The notes below the pieces were generated by a model. It did not search any database and was not told the DNA's origin. It saw only the letters and a list, made by a program, of their open reading frames with translations. From Natroniella acetigena (lineage in GTDB: Bacteria > Bacillota > Halanaerobiia > Halobacteroidales > Halobacteroidaceae), in assembly GCF_023227745.1 (NCBI RefSeq), contig NZ_JALKBX010000022.1, forward strand, positions 1-37,738: a stretch of 37,738 nt of DNA, given 5' to 3'. The first letter of the stretch is position 1. Each line of letters opens with the position of its first letter. The position numbers were made by a program, and so were the translations under genes. Shown here in pieces: positions 7,954 to 16,580 of this stretch.

Positions 7954-8967
7954 TTAATTACTTTTAGAAGCAGTCGTCTTTCTAATCGTTAATTTTGGCT
8001 CTAACGTAACCTGAATTGCTTTCTCTTCGCTCTTCTTTAATTTTTTTTCTATAAATAGTTTAGTTGCTTTTTTAGCCATTATTTTTGGTTTAACAGAGAC
8101 GGTTGTCAAATTTATTCTAGCATGAGATGATAAAGTAATATCATCATATCCCATGATTGATATATCGTCAGGTACTGACAAATCAAATGATAAACAACAA
8201 TCAAGTGCTGATAAAGCCATTAAATCATTAGCAGCTAAGATAGCAGTCGGTCTTATTTTTAATTCAAGCAATTCCTGTGTAGCTTCCCAAGCTTGCTCTT
8301 CAGAATAACCTCCATCTTTAATAAGCTGAGGATCAGATTTTATACTAAAATCTTTTCGTGCTTTTAAAAAACCTCTTAATCTCTCTGTACTTGTAGAAAA
8401 ACAACGTGGTCCTGATATATATCCAATATGCTGATGCCCTAAACTCGCTAAATATTCTACTGCATTATAAATCCCATTAATATCATCACTTACTACAAAA
8501 TTAGAATCATCTTCTTCTAATCTACGATGGTAAGTAATATAAGGAATATCAGCAGCATTAAGTTTATTAAGGCTTTGTTCTTTAGTTCTAACTGAACCAA
8601 AAATAATTCCATCTACTCGCTTTTGTTGTAGAGTATCAATATACTCCTCTTGACGCAAGCCTGATTGATTATCTGTATTACAAATTATAGTTGAAAAGCC
8701 ATATTCCCTAGCAACATCAACAATAACCTTTGAAGTTTCAGCATAAAAAGGGTTTGTTAAATCAGGAATTACAAGCCCGATAGTATTTGTCCTCTTAGTA
8801 ATCATACTCCTTGCAATATTGTCCGGTCTATAATCAAGTTCTTTTACAACTTCTAATACTTTCTTTCTGGTATCCTCACTAACATATTTTTTATTATTTA
8901 AGACTCGAGATACAGTTGATACAGAAACACTAGCAACCTTAGCTATATCTTCAATAGTAACTTTCAT
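7954..8967 (-). CDS. LacI-family transcriptional regulator of the catabolic island
   Basis: A 337-residue repressor. I start it at the ATG at 8967, which follows GGAGGGGGAG. The N-terminus is the textbook LacI helix-turn-helix and hinge: VTIEDIAKVASVSVSTVSRV, then LNNKKYVSEDTRKKV and the hinge-region motif LDYRPDNIARSM. The rest is the periplasmic-binding-like sensor domain (TIGLVIPDLTNPFYAE, HIGYISGP, AILAANDLMALSAL, ISIMGYDDITLSSHA). No phosphotransfer partner is suggested, so a free metabolite is the likely inducer. It lies at the downstream end of the island, separated by a terminator from the genes it probably controls. Its likely targets are the palindromes around AAAACGTTTT at 22093-22123 and 24721-24751, which have the central CG of LacI-family operators and sit on two promoters of the island. 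Confidence 0.92.
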   Translation of the reverse strand: MKVTIEDIAKVASVSVSTVSRVLNNKKYVSEDTRKKVLEVVKELDYRPDNIARSMITKRTNTIGLVIPDLTNPFYAETSKVIVDVAREYGFSTIICNTDNQSGLRQEEYIDTLQQKRVDGIIFGSVRTKEQSLNKLNAADIPYITYHRRLEEDDSNFVVSDDINGIYNAVEYLASLGHQHIGYISGPRCFSTSTERLRGFLKARKDFSIKSDPQLIKDGGYSEEQAWEATQELLELKIRPTAILAANDLMALSALDCCLSFDLSVPDDISIMGYDDITLSSHARINLTTVSVKPKIMAKKATKLFIEKKLKKSEEKAIQVTLEPKLTIRKTTASKSN

Positions 8968-9034
8968 TAAAAACTCCCCCTCCATATTAAAGCAAGTTAA
9001 AATACTCAATCTATTGAATTGTATTCCAATAAAA

Positions 9035-9092
9035 AACGATTGATTTCCTCTTTTTTTCTCTAAAAAGTAATAAAAAAAGGAAATCAGTCGTT
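9035..9092 (-). terminator. Terminator ending the malic-enzyme unit
   Basis: AACGATTGATTTCC (9035-9048) pairs with GGAAATCAGTCGTT (9079-9092) with one G-T wobble. On the minus strand the stem is followed by a TTTTTTATT run. It separates the malic enzyme and malK relic from the LacI-family gene. Confidence 0.8.
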
Positions 9093-9119
9093 AGAATTTA
9101 TATTTAAACCAAATACTTC

Positions 9120-9417
9120 CTATACAACTGTCTTTTCAGTCTTTACATCAAAAATATGCATTTTATTTAGATCAAATAAAAACTGCATTTGATCTCTAAC
9201 CTCTACATCACTTTCTGAGTCAATCTCTGCTATATTTAGATAAAGATTTATTTCAAAACCCATAGGTTCTACTACTTCCACTTCAGCAGTTACTATATTA
9301 CCTTCATCTGTTTTATCTTCAACTAATCTCCACACTAGCATCCTTAACTTCTGTTACTGCCCCTGCTTTATTATCTTGATAAACCTTCTTCAAATTTTTC
9401 AATGTTACCTTTGCCAT
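9120..9417 (-). pseudogene. Internally deleted sugar-ABC ATPase (MalK/MsmX/UgpC type)
   Basis: On the minus strand an ATG at 9417 opens MAKVTLKNLKKVYQDNKAGA then VTEVKD, the classical N-terminus of carbohydrate ABC ATPases. It then shifts frame into LVEDKTDEGNIVTAEVEVVE followed by PMGFEINLYLNIAEID and ends FDLNKMHIFDVKTEKTVV, the typical TOBE-containing C-terminus. Walker A, the signature motif and Walker B, some 250 residues in total, are missing. The gene is therefore a deletion relic of an energy module for sugar ABC importers. It follows the malic enzyme stop by 30 bp. Its presence suggests that the island once used an ABC importer before, or besides, the sodium symporter. Confidence 0.8.
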
Positions 9418-9447
9418 ATGTTTCCCCTCATCATTTTATAATTGAAT

Positions 9448-10632
9448 TTATTTATCTACTTTTACCTTAGCTACTCCACTCTCAATAGCAACTTTAGCCA
9501 CCGCATCAGCAACCCCGACTACAACACTCTTATCTAATGAATCAGGTATTATATAATCATCTTTCAATTTATTCTCTGGAATCAAATTAGCAATTGCATA
9601 AGCAGCTGCAACCTTCATCTGTTGATTAATCTCTGTAGCTCTAACATCTAACGCACCTCTAAATATTCCAGGAAAAGCTAATACATTATTTATTTGATTA
9701 GGATAATCAGAACGACCAGTCCCTACAATTGCTGCTCCTGCTTCTTTAGCCTGATCAGGATTGATTTCAGGAATTGGATTAGCCAAGGCAAATACAACTG
9801 GATCAGCAGCCATACTAGCAACCATTTCTTGCGAAACAACATCTGGAGCAGAAACTCCAATTAGAGCATCTGCACCCTGTAAAGCAGTTGCTAAATCTCC
9901 TTCAAGATCACTTTTATTAGTTATCTCTGCCATCTGTGCCTGAATTGAATTCATCTCTGTTACTTTTGGATGAAGAATTCCAAATAAATCACACATAATT
10001 ATCTCTTTTACGCCTACACTTAACAATAATTTTGCAATTGCAATTCCCGCTGAACCAGCACCATTAATTACTACTTTTATTCCTTCTAGCTCCTTCTCAA
10101 CAAGCTTTAAAGCATTGATTAATCCTGCTAAAACAACAATTGCTGTTCCATGCTGATCATCATGAAAAATAGGAAGATCAACTTCTTGCTTTAATCTTTC
10201 TTCAATTTCTATACATCGTGGAGATGAAATATCTTCTAAATTCACCCCACCAAAGCTGGGCTCCAGCCTTTTAACCGTCTCTATTATTTCATCACTATCT
10301 TGAGTATTAAGGCAGATAGGAACAGCATCAACCCCAGCAAGTTCTTTAAACAAAACTGCTTTCCCCTCCATTACTGGTAAAGAAGCTGTAGGGCCAATAT
10401 TTCCTAGACCCAAAACCGCACTACCATCAGTTACAACAGCTACCATATTACTTTTAGAAGTATAATCATAAGCCTTACTGACATCTTGGCTAATTTCTTT
10501 ACAAGGTTCAGCTACACCTGGAGTATAAGCAATGCTTAAATCATCACCAGTTTCTAATTTAATCTTACTTCTAACTTCTATCTTACCTTTATTTTTATAA
10601 TGCAAATCTAAAGCTCTTTTTCTTAATGTCAA
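9448..10632 (-). CDS. Malic enzyme (oxaloacetate-decarboxylating malate dehydrogenase)
   Basis: A 394-residue short-form bacterial malic enzyme converting malate to pyruvate and CO2 with reduction of NAD(P). The start codon is TTG at 10632, preceded by GGGGAGG at proper spacing. Visible motifs are the substrate-site segment [14 protein letters not shown] near residue 33, the catalytic lysine region [20 protein letters not shown], the metal-binding [16 protein letters not shown], and the dinucleotide fold [17 protein letters not shown]. There is no C-terminal phosphotransacetylase domain, as expected for the short form. It is last of the intact genes in the unit, 157 bp after the alcohol dehydrogenase. 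In this context it would feed pyruvate and reducing power from C4 acids produced by the island. Confidence 0.93.
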   Translation of the reverse strand: MTLRKRALDLHYKNKGKIEVRSKIKLETGDDLSIAYTPGVAEPCKEISQDVSKAYDYTSKSNMVAVVTDGSAVLGLGNIGPTASLPVMEGKAVLFKELAGVDAVPICLNTQDSDEIIETVKRLEPSFGGVNLEDISSPRCIEIEERLKQEVDLPIFHDDQHGTAIVVLAGLINALKLVEKELEGIKVVINGAGSAGIAIAKLLLSVGVKEIIMCDLFGILHPKVTEMNSIQAQMAEITNKSDLEGDLATALQGADALIGVSAPDVVSQEMVASMAADPVVFALANPIPEINPDQAKEAGAAIVGTGRSDYPNQINNVLAFPGIFRGALDVRATEINQQMKVAAAYAIANLIPENKLKDDYIIPDSLDKSVVVGVADAVAKVAIESGVAKVKVDK

Positions 10633-10789
10633 TATTTAAACCTCCCCAACTAGCTAAATTAGTCCCAACCTACTTTTTTGAACTTATCTAATGCAAAACT
10701 GCTTGCTTCCTAAAGTACGAATCTGATTATAAAGCCCTTTTTCTTTTAATCGTTTTTATTACCCCTAAACTTAAGCTAATTAATTACTT

Positions 10790-11839
10790 TTATGGGGTCA
10801 AAATTATTTTAAGTACTTCTTCTTTATTATTATAAATTAAATCAAAAGCATCTTCAACATCTTCAAGCGATAAAGTATGTGAATTTAATTCTTCAGTCTT
10901 AATTTTCCCTGCTTTTAACATATTAATAGTTGGTTGAAATGCATTAGGGCTTGCTAAACTACCATGTATCTCTAAATCCTTAAACACCATTGTATTAAGA
11001 TCTATAGTTAATTCATCCTGAGGGTAAATACTTAATAAGCACAACTTTCCTCCTGGTTTAACAGCTTCTATTGCTTGCTTTAAACCCAACTCATTTCCAC
11101 AAGCTTCTATGACAATATCTGCTCCTATTCCGCCTGTATAATCCATCACAGTCTCAATTACATCTTGTTGATAGCGATTGATTGTTTTAGCATCACAAGT
11201 CTTTTCAGCTATAGCCAACTTTTGATCATATGAACCAGATAAAATTACTTCTCCTGCCCCACTAGCAGCTACAGATTGAGCAGCTAACTGACCTATTGGC
11301 CCATCTCCAATCACCAATACTGTACTACCAAATTCTATCCCTGTCTTTTCAATACCATAAACACAGGTTGCTGCTGATTCAACCATAGCTGCTTCTGGAA
11401 AGGTAATATTTTCCGGTAAGCAATATAAATGGCGTTCAGGCATTATAATATACTCTGCAAATCCTCCATCTTTATTTTTATAACTACCTACAACCCTTCT
11501 ATTCGGACACAAATTATAACTACCACTCATACAGTAACTACAATCTCCACAAGCTAAAGAAACATCACCAGTTACTCTATCTCCAGGGCCAAAATCACTA
11601 ACTCCCTCTCCGACCTCTTCTACTACTCCTGCCCACTCATGTCCAGGAGTAATTGGTAATACTGTATCACCTCTTTCTATATAAGGCATTGTCCCTTCAT
11701 ACAATTCAACATCTGTCCCACACAACCCTACTGCCTTAACTCTAATCAATACTTCTTCAGGGCCAACTTCTGGTCTTGGTATTTCTACAACTTTGATCTC
11801 CTTTTCTCCAAAAATTCTAGCAGCCTTCATCTTTGTCAT
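10790..11839 (-). CDS. Zinc-dependent medium-chain alcohol/polyol dehydrogenase
   Basis: A 349-residue MDR dehydrogenase related to sorbitol, threonine and scyllo-inosose dehydrogenases. The ATG at 11839 is chosen because AAGGAGGGG lies seven bases upstream; this ribosome site is inside the end of the preceding gene. Catalytic zinc ligands are in GLCGTDVELYEG and PGHEWAGVVEEV; the structural zinc loop is CGDCSYCMSGSYNLC with all four cysteines. The NAD fold shows VIGDGPIGQLAAQS. It overlaps the double-SnoaL gene by 23 bp, so the two are probably translationally coupled. The Thermotoga inositol enzyme IolM belongs to this zinc-ADH family, and a creatininase-family gene (IolN-like) is in the same island, so oxidation of a keto-cyclitol or sugar alcohol is a reasonable guess. 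The substrate is not provable from sequence. Confidence 0.88.
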   Translation of the reverse strand: MTKMKAARIFGEKEIKVVEIPRPEVGPEEVLIRVKAVGLCGTDVELYEGTMPYIERGDTVLPITPGHEWAGVVEEVGEGVSDFGPGDRVTGDVSLACGDCSYCMSGSYNLCPNRRVVGSYKNKDGGFAEYIIMPERHLYCLPENITFPEAAMVESAATCVYGIEKTGIEFGSTVLVIGDGPIGQLAAQSVAASGAGEVILSGSYDQKLAIAEKTCDAKTINRYQQDVIETVMDYTGGIGADIVIEACGNELGLKQAIEAVKPGGKLCLLSIYPQDELTIDLNTMVFKDLEIHGSLASPNAFQPTINMLKAGKIKTEELNSHTLSLEDVEDAFDLIYNNKEEVLKIILTP

Positions 11840-13028
11840 AACTATCCCCTCCTTTATCTCCATCTAAATATATCTGTCGTAATACATCCAAGCCATCAAA
11901 TGTTACCCATTCTTCCACAACCTTATCATCAATAATATGGTAATGGTTAACTCCCAAGATCTCTACTAGCTTTCCAGATGGTTCACCAAAGTATCCCCTA
12001 CCTTCATGTAAACCACGAAGTCTCCATCTAACAGATACATCCCAATCATTGGGATTATCTTTTTGATTACAGACCACACGATCAATACTATAACTAGCAT
12101 TAGGAAAGGAAGCAAATAAACTGATTAACATACCTTGAATCTGACTATACCCCACTAAATCTTTATTACAAATATAATGGACTACAGCATTATCACTATA
12201 ATAATCCTTCACTTCATTAAATAACCTACATTCATAAATTCGATTACACATTTCTAATACCAATTCACCAACACTTGAATCTTTTGCTTGATATCGTTTA
12301 GGAAAGAACTGTCCATTCATCGTCTCTTCCACTCCAAAATCACTCTGTAAAGCAGGAACTTTATCTCTGCTTGCTTCTGCCATTTTTTTAGCAACTTGAT
12401 GGGGATCAAATCCTAATTGCTTTACAATCCATAAATTATCCCGAACAAGCCATTCTTTATGAATTCTATTATTATGAACAACACATTCTGCTACCGTTCT
12501 GAAGTTAACTTTTCTTCCGGTTGCTGAACCAAATTTACTATCCCCCAAATTTGTTGCCGTTGACATAACCCGATGTGAAGAAAAATACCCCTTCTTATCA
12601 TATTTAGACCAAATCACATTCTCCCCCATTAATTTTCTATCAGGAAATGCATGAAGAGTCTGTAAAGTACCTGCTATTACCTCTTTTATTCCTGTAATAT
12701 TCTGTGACCCAGCATGAATTTCAACATCATTATGATAAGTATCATAAATAATGCCAATCCCCTTTTCTTCCCAAATACGATGTGTAATCTTCATAATATA
12801 ATCAACAATATCTGAATATTCTTGATCAAAACCTTCCATTCTTTGCTTACTATCTTCTTGATCTAAAAAGTCATTATAATCAGAGTAACCTACTCTATTA
12901 ACTTCACTATTATTGCCATAAAACACCTTATGATTGCTCTTTATTGTAGAGTCATTCTTGGTCAGTCCGTCTTTTTTTGAACTGTTTTTAGTTTTAAATT
13001 GCTGTGAAGAATCGCCTTTAGCAGACAT
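11817..13028 (-). CDS. Tandem SnoaL-like (NTF2-fold) protein
   Basis: A 403-residue protein built of two SnoaL/NTF2-like halves. The start at 13028 (MSAKGDSSQQFKTKNSSK) has AAGGAGG immediately upstream; the longer in-frame start reads into repeat DNA. Residues 1-40 are a polar, low-complexity leader. The first domain contains HRIWEEKGIGIIYDTYHNDV and VIAGTLQTLHAFPDRKLMGE, the second ECRLFNEVKDYYSDNAVVHY and LISLFASFPNASYSIDRV with WRLRGLHEGRGYFGEPSGK and VVEEWVTFDGLDVLRQIYL. These follow the pattern of ester cyclases and SnoaL polyketide cyclases, whose cone-shaped cavity binds a small cyclic ligand. Its role here is unknown; isomerisation, dehydration or ring chemistry on a pathway intermediate is plausible. 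Its 3' end overlaps the dehydrogenase gene. A relic of another SnoaL-type gene lies at 16299-16521. Confidence 0.75.
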   Translation of the reverse strand: MSAKGDSSQQFKTKNSSKKDGLTKNDSTIKSNHKVFYGNNSEVNRVGYSDYNDFLDQEDSKQRMEGFDQEYSDIVDYIMKITHRIWEEKGIGIIYDTYHNDVEIHAGSQNITGIKEVIAGTLQTLHAFPDRKLMGENVIWSKYDKKGYFSSHRVMSTATNLGDSKFGSATGRKVNFRTVAECVVHNNRIHKEWLVRDNLWIVKQLGFDPHQVAKKMAEASRDKVPALQSDFGVEETMNGQFFPKRYQAKDSSVGELVLEMCNRIYECRLFNEVKDYYSDNAVVHYICNKDLVGYSQIQGMLISLFASFPNASYSIDRVVCNQKDNPNDWDVSVRWRLRGLHEGRGYFGEPSGKLVEILGVNHYHIIDDKVVEEWVTFDGLDVLRQIYLDGDKGGDSYDKDEGC

Positions 13029-13077
13029 TTTACCCCTCCTTAAAGCTAGCTTTAGATATAAAGTGGCACTTTCAGTT

Positions 13078-13310
13078 ACACAAGCTGTAAGTCGTGGGTC
13101 GTGAGTCATGAGCTAAATTCAAAATCTTTAAATCAAGATCTAACTAACTACCTTGTATTATAAAGTTTTTTGGCTTTGGCTTATGATCTTTAATTGGCTC
13201 AAAACTCAAAACTCATAGCACACGACTCATGACTTATCTTACTTTTGATCTCTAAGATTTTAAAGACTTTGATCTTAACTGTAAACTGTTCACTGTCAAC
13301 TATATAGATA
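13078..13310. repeat. Dispersed intergenic repeat, composite family B copy 2
   Basis: The left part has TAAGTCGTGGGTCGTGAGTC (13087-13106), matched in reverse by CACGACTCATGACTTA at 13219-13234, so the two form long arms around an AT-rich centre. The right part (to 13310) carries TTTGATCTTAACTGTAAACTG-like sequence akin to the other family B copies. It fills the gap between the metallo-hydrolase and double-SnoaL genes and even covers the last codons of the former. There is no coding content. Confidence 0.55.
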
Positions 13311-14060
13311 ACAGTCCCCCTGAGTAATTAACTCATAATCAGTCTCCTGTGCAATCTGATCAACATACTCTATAAATTTTCCTAAGCTACCATTATGCTG
13401 GGCAAACATCCAAAAATGAGCTGGAATTACTACTTCTGCTCTACAATCACGAGCTAGTAAAGCTGCTTCGATTGAATTCAAGTTATTGAACTTTCCATTA
13501 ATCGGTGCAATTAGAATTTCAGGTTGTAATGAAAAGGCTTGTTTCATCTTATCTGGACTATAAGCTGTATCCCCTGTATAATAAAGCTTTAAATCTCCAA
13601 AGTTCAGTATATAGCCTACAGCTTGAGGAGCTAAGTCACCATGATCTGCAAAGACAGTCAGTACTTCAAAGTTAGTAAATGACTCTTTAGATCCTTCTTC
13701 TACCTCAACTAACTTCTCCTCACTAATTCCTAATTCTAAACCCTGCTCAATACATGGTTGAGGGCCAAGTAATTTTATATCATCTTGTTTCATTATAGTT
13801 GGAAGACTGTCAATATCAAAATGGTCACCATGCTGATGACTAATCAAAACACAATCAGCTTCTACGTCATCAGCTCCAATTGGTGTAGGATAAAGCCGTT
13901 TAAAACCATATAATCGTTGAGCACAATCTGATAAGTAAGGATCGAGATAGATAATATCTCCTTGAGCCGACTTTAAAGCAAATCCAGCATTACCTAGCCA
14001 AAAGATGGCCAGTCTGCCTTCTGGAACATCCAACTGCTTAATTCTATCTCTTAAATCCAA
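13296..14060 (-). CDS. UlaG-like metallo-beta-lactamase-fold hydrolase
   Basis: A 254-residue MBL-fold metal-dependent hydrolase of the UlaG (L-ascorbate-6-phosphate lactonase) type. The metal motif is ISHQHGDHFDIDSL (HxHxDH) near residue 75, followed by FADHGDLAPQAVGYIL, the third-ligand region KLYYTGDTAYSPD, and a final VIPAHFW histidine. Two-metal lactonases of this group open sugar lactones. It lies between a MoaD-like gene (25 bp) and a repeat that reaches its stop codon. Lactone hydrolysis would suit a sugar-acid pathway, but the exact substrate is unknown. Confidence 0.82.
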   Translation of the reverse strand: MDLRDRIKQLDVPEGRLAIFWLGNAGFALKSAQGDIIYLDPYLSDCAQRLYGFKRLYPTPIGADDVEADCVLISHQHGDHFDIDSLPTIMKQDDIKLLGPQPCIEQGLELGISEEKLVEVEEGSKESFTNFEVLTVFADHGDLAPQAVGYILNFGDLKLYYTGDTAYSPDKMKQAFSLQPEILIAPINGKFNNLNSIEAALLARDCRAEVVIPAHFWMFAQHNGSLGKFIEYVDQIAQETDYELITQGDCYLYS

Positions 14061-14085
14061 TATTCATCCCCCCAACATATCTATT

Positions 14086-14322
14086 TTAACCTCCACCAAA
14101 AACTGGATAAATCTCTATCTTGGCATCATCTTCAATTACTGTAGAAAAATTTTCAATCAAATCACCATCTTGTAAGACTACTTTAGCCACATTTCTATCC
14201 AAATCTAAATCAGAGTATAGCCAATCAATAGTAGCACCATCTGGCACATTTACCTCTTGTTCTTTTTCCTCCTCAAGATACTTATGCAATCCTCCATATA
14301 AACAGAGTTTTATATTTTTCAT
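14086..14322 (-). CDS. MoaD/ThiS-like ubiquitin-fold protein paired with AOR
   Basis: A 78-residue beta-grasp sulfur-carrier protein. It has the KLCLYGGLHKYL start, a central PDGATIDWLYSDLDLD helix region, and ends VFGGG; the terminal di-glycine is the adenylation and thiocarboxylation site in MoaD proteins. It begins 34 bp after the aldehyde ferredoxin oxidoreductase stop. Such MoaD-like genes commonly sit beside AOR genes and are thought to provide dithiolene sulfur for the tungsten or molybdenum pterin cofactor. A carrier role specific to this AOR is therefore likely, while activating E1 partners must be elsewhere. Confidence 0.85.
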   Translation of the reverse strand: MKNIKLCLYGGLHKYLEEEKEQEVNVPDGATIDWLYSDLDLDRNVAKVVLQDGDLIENFSTVIEDDAKIEIYPVFGGG

Positions 14323-14356
14323 TATCAGCTCGCCCCCCCTTCCTACAGAGGATACC

Positions 14357-16267
14357 TTAAGTCCAAGGTAAGCCTTCTAAGTAATCACCTAGATCTGCAA
14401 TAATCCCTAACTCATTAACTTTTGCTCTCAACGGTCGACCCTCTAAATCCCAACCTACCATTTGATAGTACTCTTCTATTGCGTCATTAAACTCTTCTTG
14501 CTCCAATTCATTTTTACCATCTAATGGACCACCTTTAATCTTATTAAAGAAATGGGTCGGTAATTTATCATCCTCTTTAGAAAAACCTTCCCGAATATTA
14601 AACAATCGCATTAAATTGGCTGTTCTTTCACCAACCTTTAATAACTCCCATAAGCTTGTATTCCAACCTGTAACTGATCTAATCAACTCTAAATATTTAT
14701 CTGTTGGTAAGATACCTCGAGCTACAACTCCAAAGACACATGTTCCTAAGCAGTCATATAATAAAGTTAATAAATTTGTATAGTAGAAGAACCGAACCTT
14801 ATCTACACTTAAATCAATAGCAGGAATCGGTTCTAAAATTCCTAAAGTCTTTAATAAATCCATGCCCATTGCCTCTTTATCTGTAAAGAATGGATCATGC
14901 TGTGCTACCCAGTGGTCTGCCCCATGGCTTGATAAAGCAAATTGCAGACCCAAACCTGTCTTAACTCGTGGATCATGCATCGGTAACTCCTGCTTTTTGA
15001 CCGTCCGTAAGTACTCTTTTGATTCCTCACCTATCTCCTCTGCTAATCGCTCTGATCCTAGAGCCAACTTAGCTCCAAAACCTTCTTTTTTAGCTGTCTG
15101 TTCAATTAACGATAATAATATATCTTGATTACCAAATTCAAGCTCTAAACCCTCTGTATCTTCTTTAGTAATCAAACCTTCTTGATAGCAATGGATAGCA
15201 AAAGAAAGTGTCATCCCAAAGGAAATAGTATCAATTGTATATTTATTACATAACTCATTTGCTTTAGCAATCAATTTAATATCATCAATCCCACAATTCG
15301 AACCTAAAGCAGCCAATGTTTCATACTCAGGACCACCATAATCTGGATCAACTGTAAAGTCATCACCCTCAACTTCCACTACCCGCTTACAGCGAATAGG
15401 ACAGCCATAACAGCCACCTCGTTTAATTAAAATCTCCTCTAAAGCATCAGAACCTATCTTATCAGCATCTTCAAAATAATTCTCTTGCCAGTTGTTTGTC
15501 GGTAAAGCTCCACCAGCATTAACACTAGTTATTCCACCAGCCGTACCAGTTTTATGCAATAATGAAGTCAAAGGATGCTCCATTACATTTTGCCCGACCC
15601 ACTTCATTATATCTTTAACATTTTCCTCATCAGCACAGTTTGTCTTCTTCTTTCCTTTGACCACAACAGCCTTCAAGTTCTTAGAACCCATCACTGCTCC
15701 CATACCATTACGACCATTAAAGTGGGCCAAATCATTACAGATATTAGCATACATAACCTGATTTTCTCCACCAGGGCCAATCTGCATTACTCGAGTATTG
15801 CCACCAAATCGATCTTGTAACTCTTCTTCAACCTCTTTAGTAGCTTGCCCCCATAAATCTTCTGCACTCTCTAAAGAAACTTCTCCTCCATCAATCAATA
15901 TAAAAGTAGGCTCTGCAGCCTTTCCTTTAATTACTAGACCATCATATCCAGTAGCCTTAAATCTTGGCCCCCACCAACCACCTGCTTCTGACTTGCCAAA
16001 GGTATCTGTCAGTGGTGATTTAGCCGAAACTGTATAACGCATTACTGTTGGCCCAGGAGCACCAGTTAAGACTGAATTAGTAATAATCAAAGCATTATCT
16101 GGTCCTAATGGATCTGCACCTGCAGGAATTTCTTGTAATGCATAATAAGCTGCAATGCCAGGGCCTCCTAAATATTTGCGATAAAACTTTTCTTCCTTCT
16201 CTTCTACTATTATCTCTTCAGTAGTCAAATTTATCTTCAATATCTTTCCATGATATCCATAAGACAT
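14357..16267 (-). CDS. aor: Aldehyde:ferredoxin oxidoreductase (tungsten-type)
   Basis: A 636-residue AOR-family enzyme oxidising an aldehyde to a carboxylic acid with reduction of ferredoxin; cytoplasmic. The N-terminus has the usual YHGKILKINLTTEEI and LGGPGIAAYYAL, and the cofactor-domain signature FGKSEAGGWWGPRFKATGYD near residue 90. The 4Fe-4S ligands are C286, C289 and C293 (CYGCPIRC) with C506 or C510 (DCLGTC) as the fourth, almost the same spacing as in the Pyrococcus furiosus enzyme. AAGGAGG precedes the ATG. MoaD-like and lactonase-like genes follow. In this island it probably oxidises the aldehyde released by the HpcH/HpaI aldolase and conserves the energy as reduced ferredoxin. 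The actual aldehyde and the metal (W versus Mo) are inferred from the family. Confidence 0.93.
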   Translation of the reverse strand: MSYGYHGKILKINLTTEEIIVEEKEEKFYRKYLGGPGIAAYYALQEIPAGADPLGPDNALIITNSVLTGAPGPTVMRYTVSAKSPLTDTFGKSEAGGWWGPRFKATGYDGLVIKGKAAEPTFILIDGGEVSLESAEDLWGQATKEVEEELQDRFGGNTRVMQIGPGGENQVMYANICNDLAHFNGRNGMGAVMGSKNLKAVVVKGKKKTNCADEENVKDIMKWVGQNVMEHPLTSLLHKTGTAGGITSVNAGGALPTNNWQENYFEDADKIGSDALEEILIKRGGCYGCPIRCKRVVEVEGDDFTVDPDYGGPEYETLAALGSNCGIDDIKLIAKANELCNKYTIDTISFGMTLSFAIHCYQEGLITKEDTEGLELEFGNQDILLSLIEQTAKKEGFGAKLALGSERLAEEIGEESKEYLRTVKKQELPMHDPRVKTGLGLQFALSSHGADHWVAQHDPFFTDKEAMGMDLLKTLGILEPIPAIDLSVDKVRFFYYTNLLTLLYDCLGTCVFGVVARGILPTDKYLELIRSVTGWNTSLWELLKVGERTANLMRLFNIREGFSKEDDKLPTHFFNKIKGGPLDGKNELEQEEFNDAIEEYYQMVGWDLEGRPLRAKVNELGIIADLGDYLEGLPWT

Positions 16268-16298
16268 ATCTAATTTTCCTCCTTACTCTCTACTAAAT

Positions 16299-16521
16299 TT
16301 ATACTTCAAGGTTCATTATCTGTTGAGTACGCTCAAAGATATCCAAGCCTTATAAATTTATTCCAAGCGGTAGCATAAACCCAATAATATCAACAAACAA
16401 CTCTGTTTGAGTAATTTTGCTATTCTCTACACAGTTAAACTCTGCATATCTTAAATTCTGAATTTTTCCTGTAGACTTACACTCATCTATCCAGAATGAA
16501 AATATCCCATGCTCATGACAA
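16299..16521 (-). pseudogene. SnoaL-like gene relic
   Basis: The minus strand from 16521 reads KFYCHEHGIFSFWIDECKST, GKIQNLRYAEFNCVENSKIT and QTELFVDIIGFMLPLGINL, then a TAA at 16350. It continues in the same frame as GLDIFERTQQIMNLEV to a TAA at 16299. The RYAEFNCVENSKITQTELFVDI pattern is the last strands of an NTF2/SnoaL fold. No start remains: the 5' side ends at the terminator palindrome 16523-16560. It is a decayed relative of the island's other SnoaL gene, sitting between creatininase and AOR. Confidence 0.65.
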
Positions 16522-16522
16522 T

Positions 16523-16560
16523 AAAACTTTATAGCTAAGTTAACTTAGCTATAAAGTTTT
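16523..16560 (-). terminator. 38-bp perfect palindrome after the creatininase gene
   Basis: Positions 16523-16541 are the exact reverse complement of 16542-16560. It lies 20 bp past the creatininase stop on the minus strand and is followed there by ATTGTC after a TTTT inside the stem end. Likely an intrinsic terminator or transcript-stabilising hairpin that separates the upstream and downstream halves of the island. Confidence 0.65.
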
Positions 16561-16580
16561 TACTATAACCCTTCCCTAAA

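Noticed and set aside
9761-9943. Plus-strand open frame inside malic enzyme
   Set aside because: Antisense shadow of a well-conserved gene, no ribosome site, low-complexity Ser/Ala composition. Other antisense frames within AOR, aldolase, symporter, pglX and brxC were rejected for the same reason.
10633-10789. Small gene between dehydrogenase and malic enzyme
   Set aside because: A 22-codon frame (RLKEKGLYNQIRTLGSKQFC) has no start with a ribosome site and no recognisable family.
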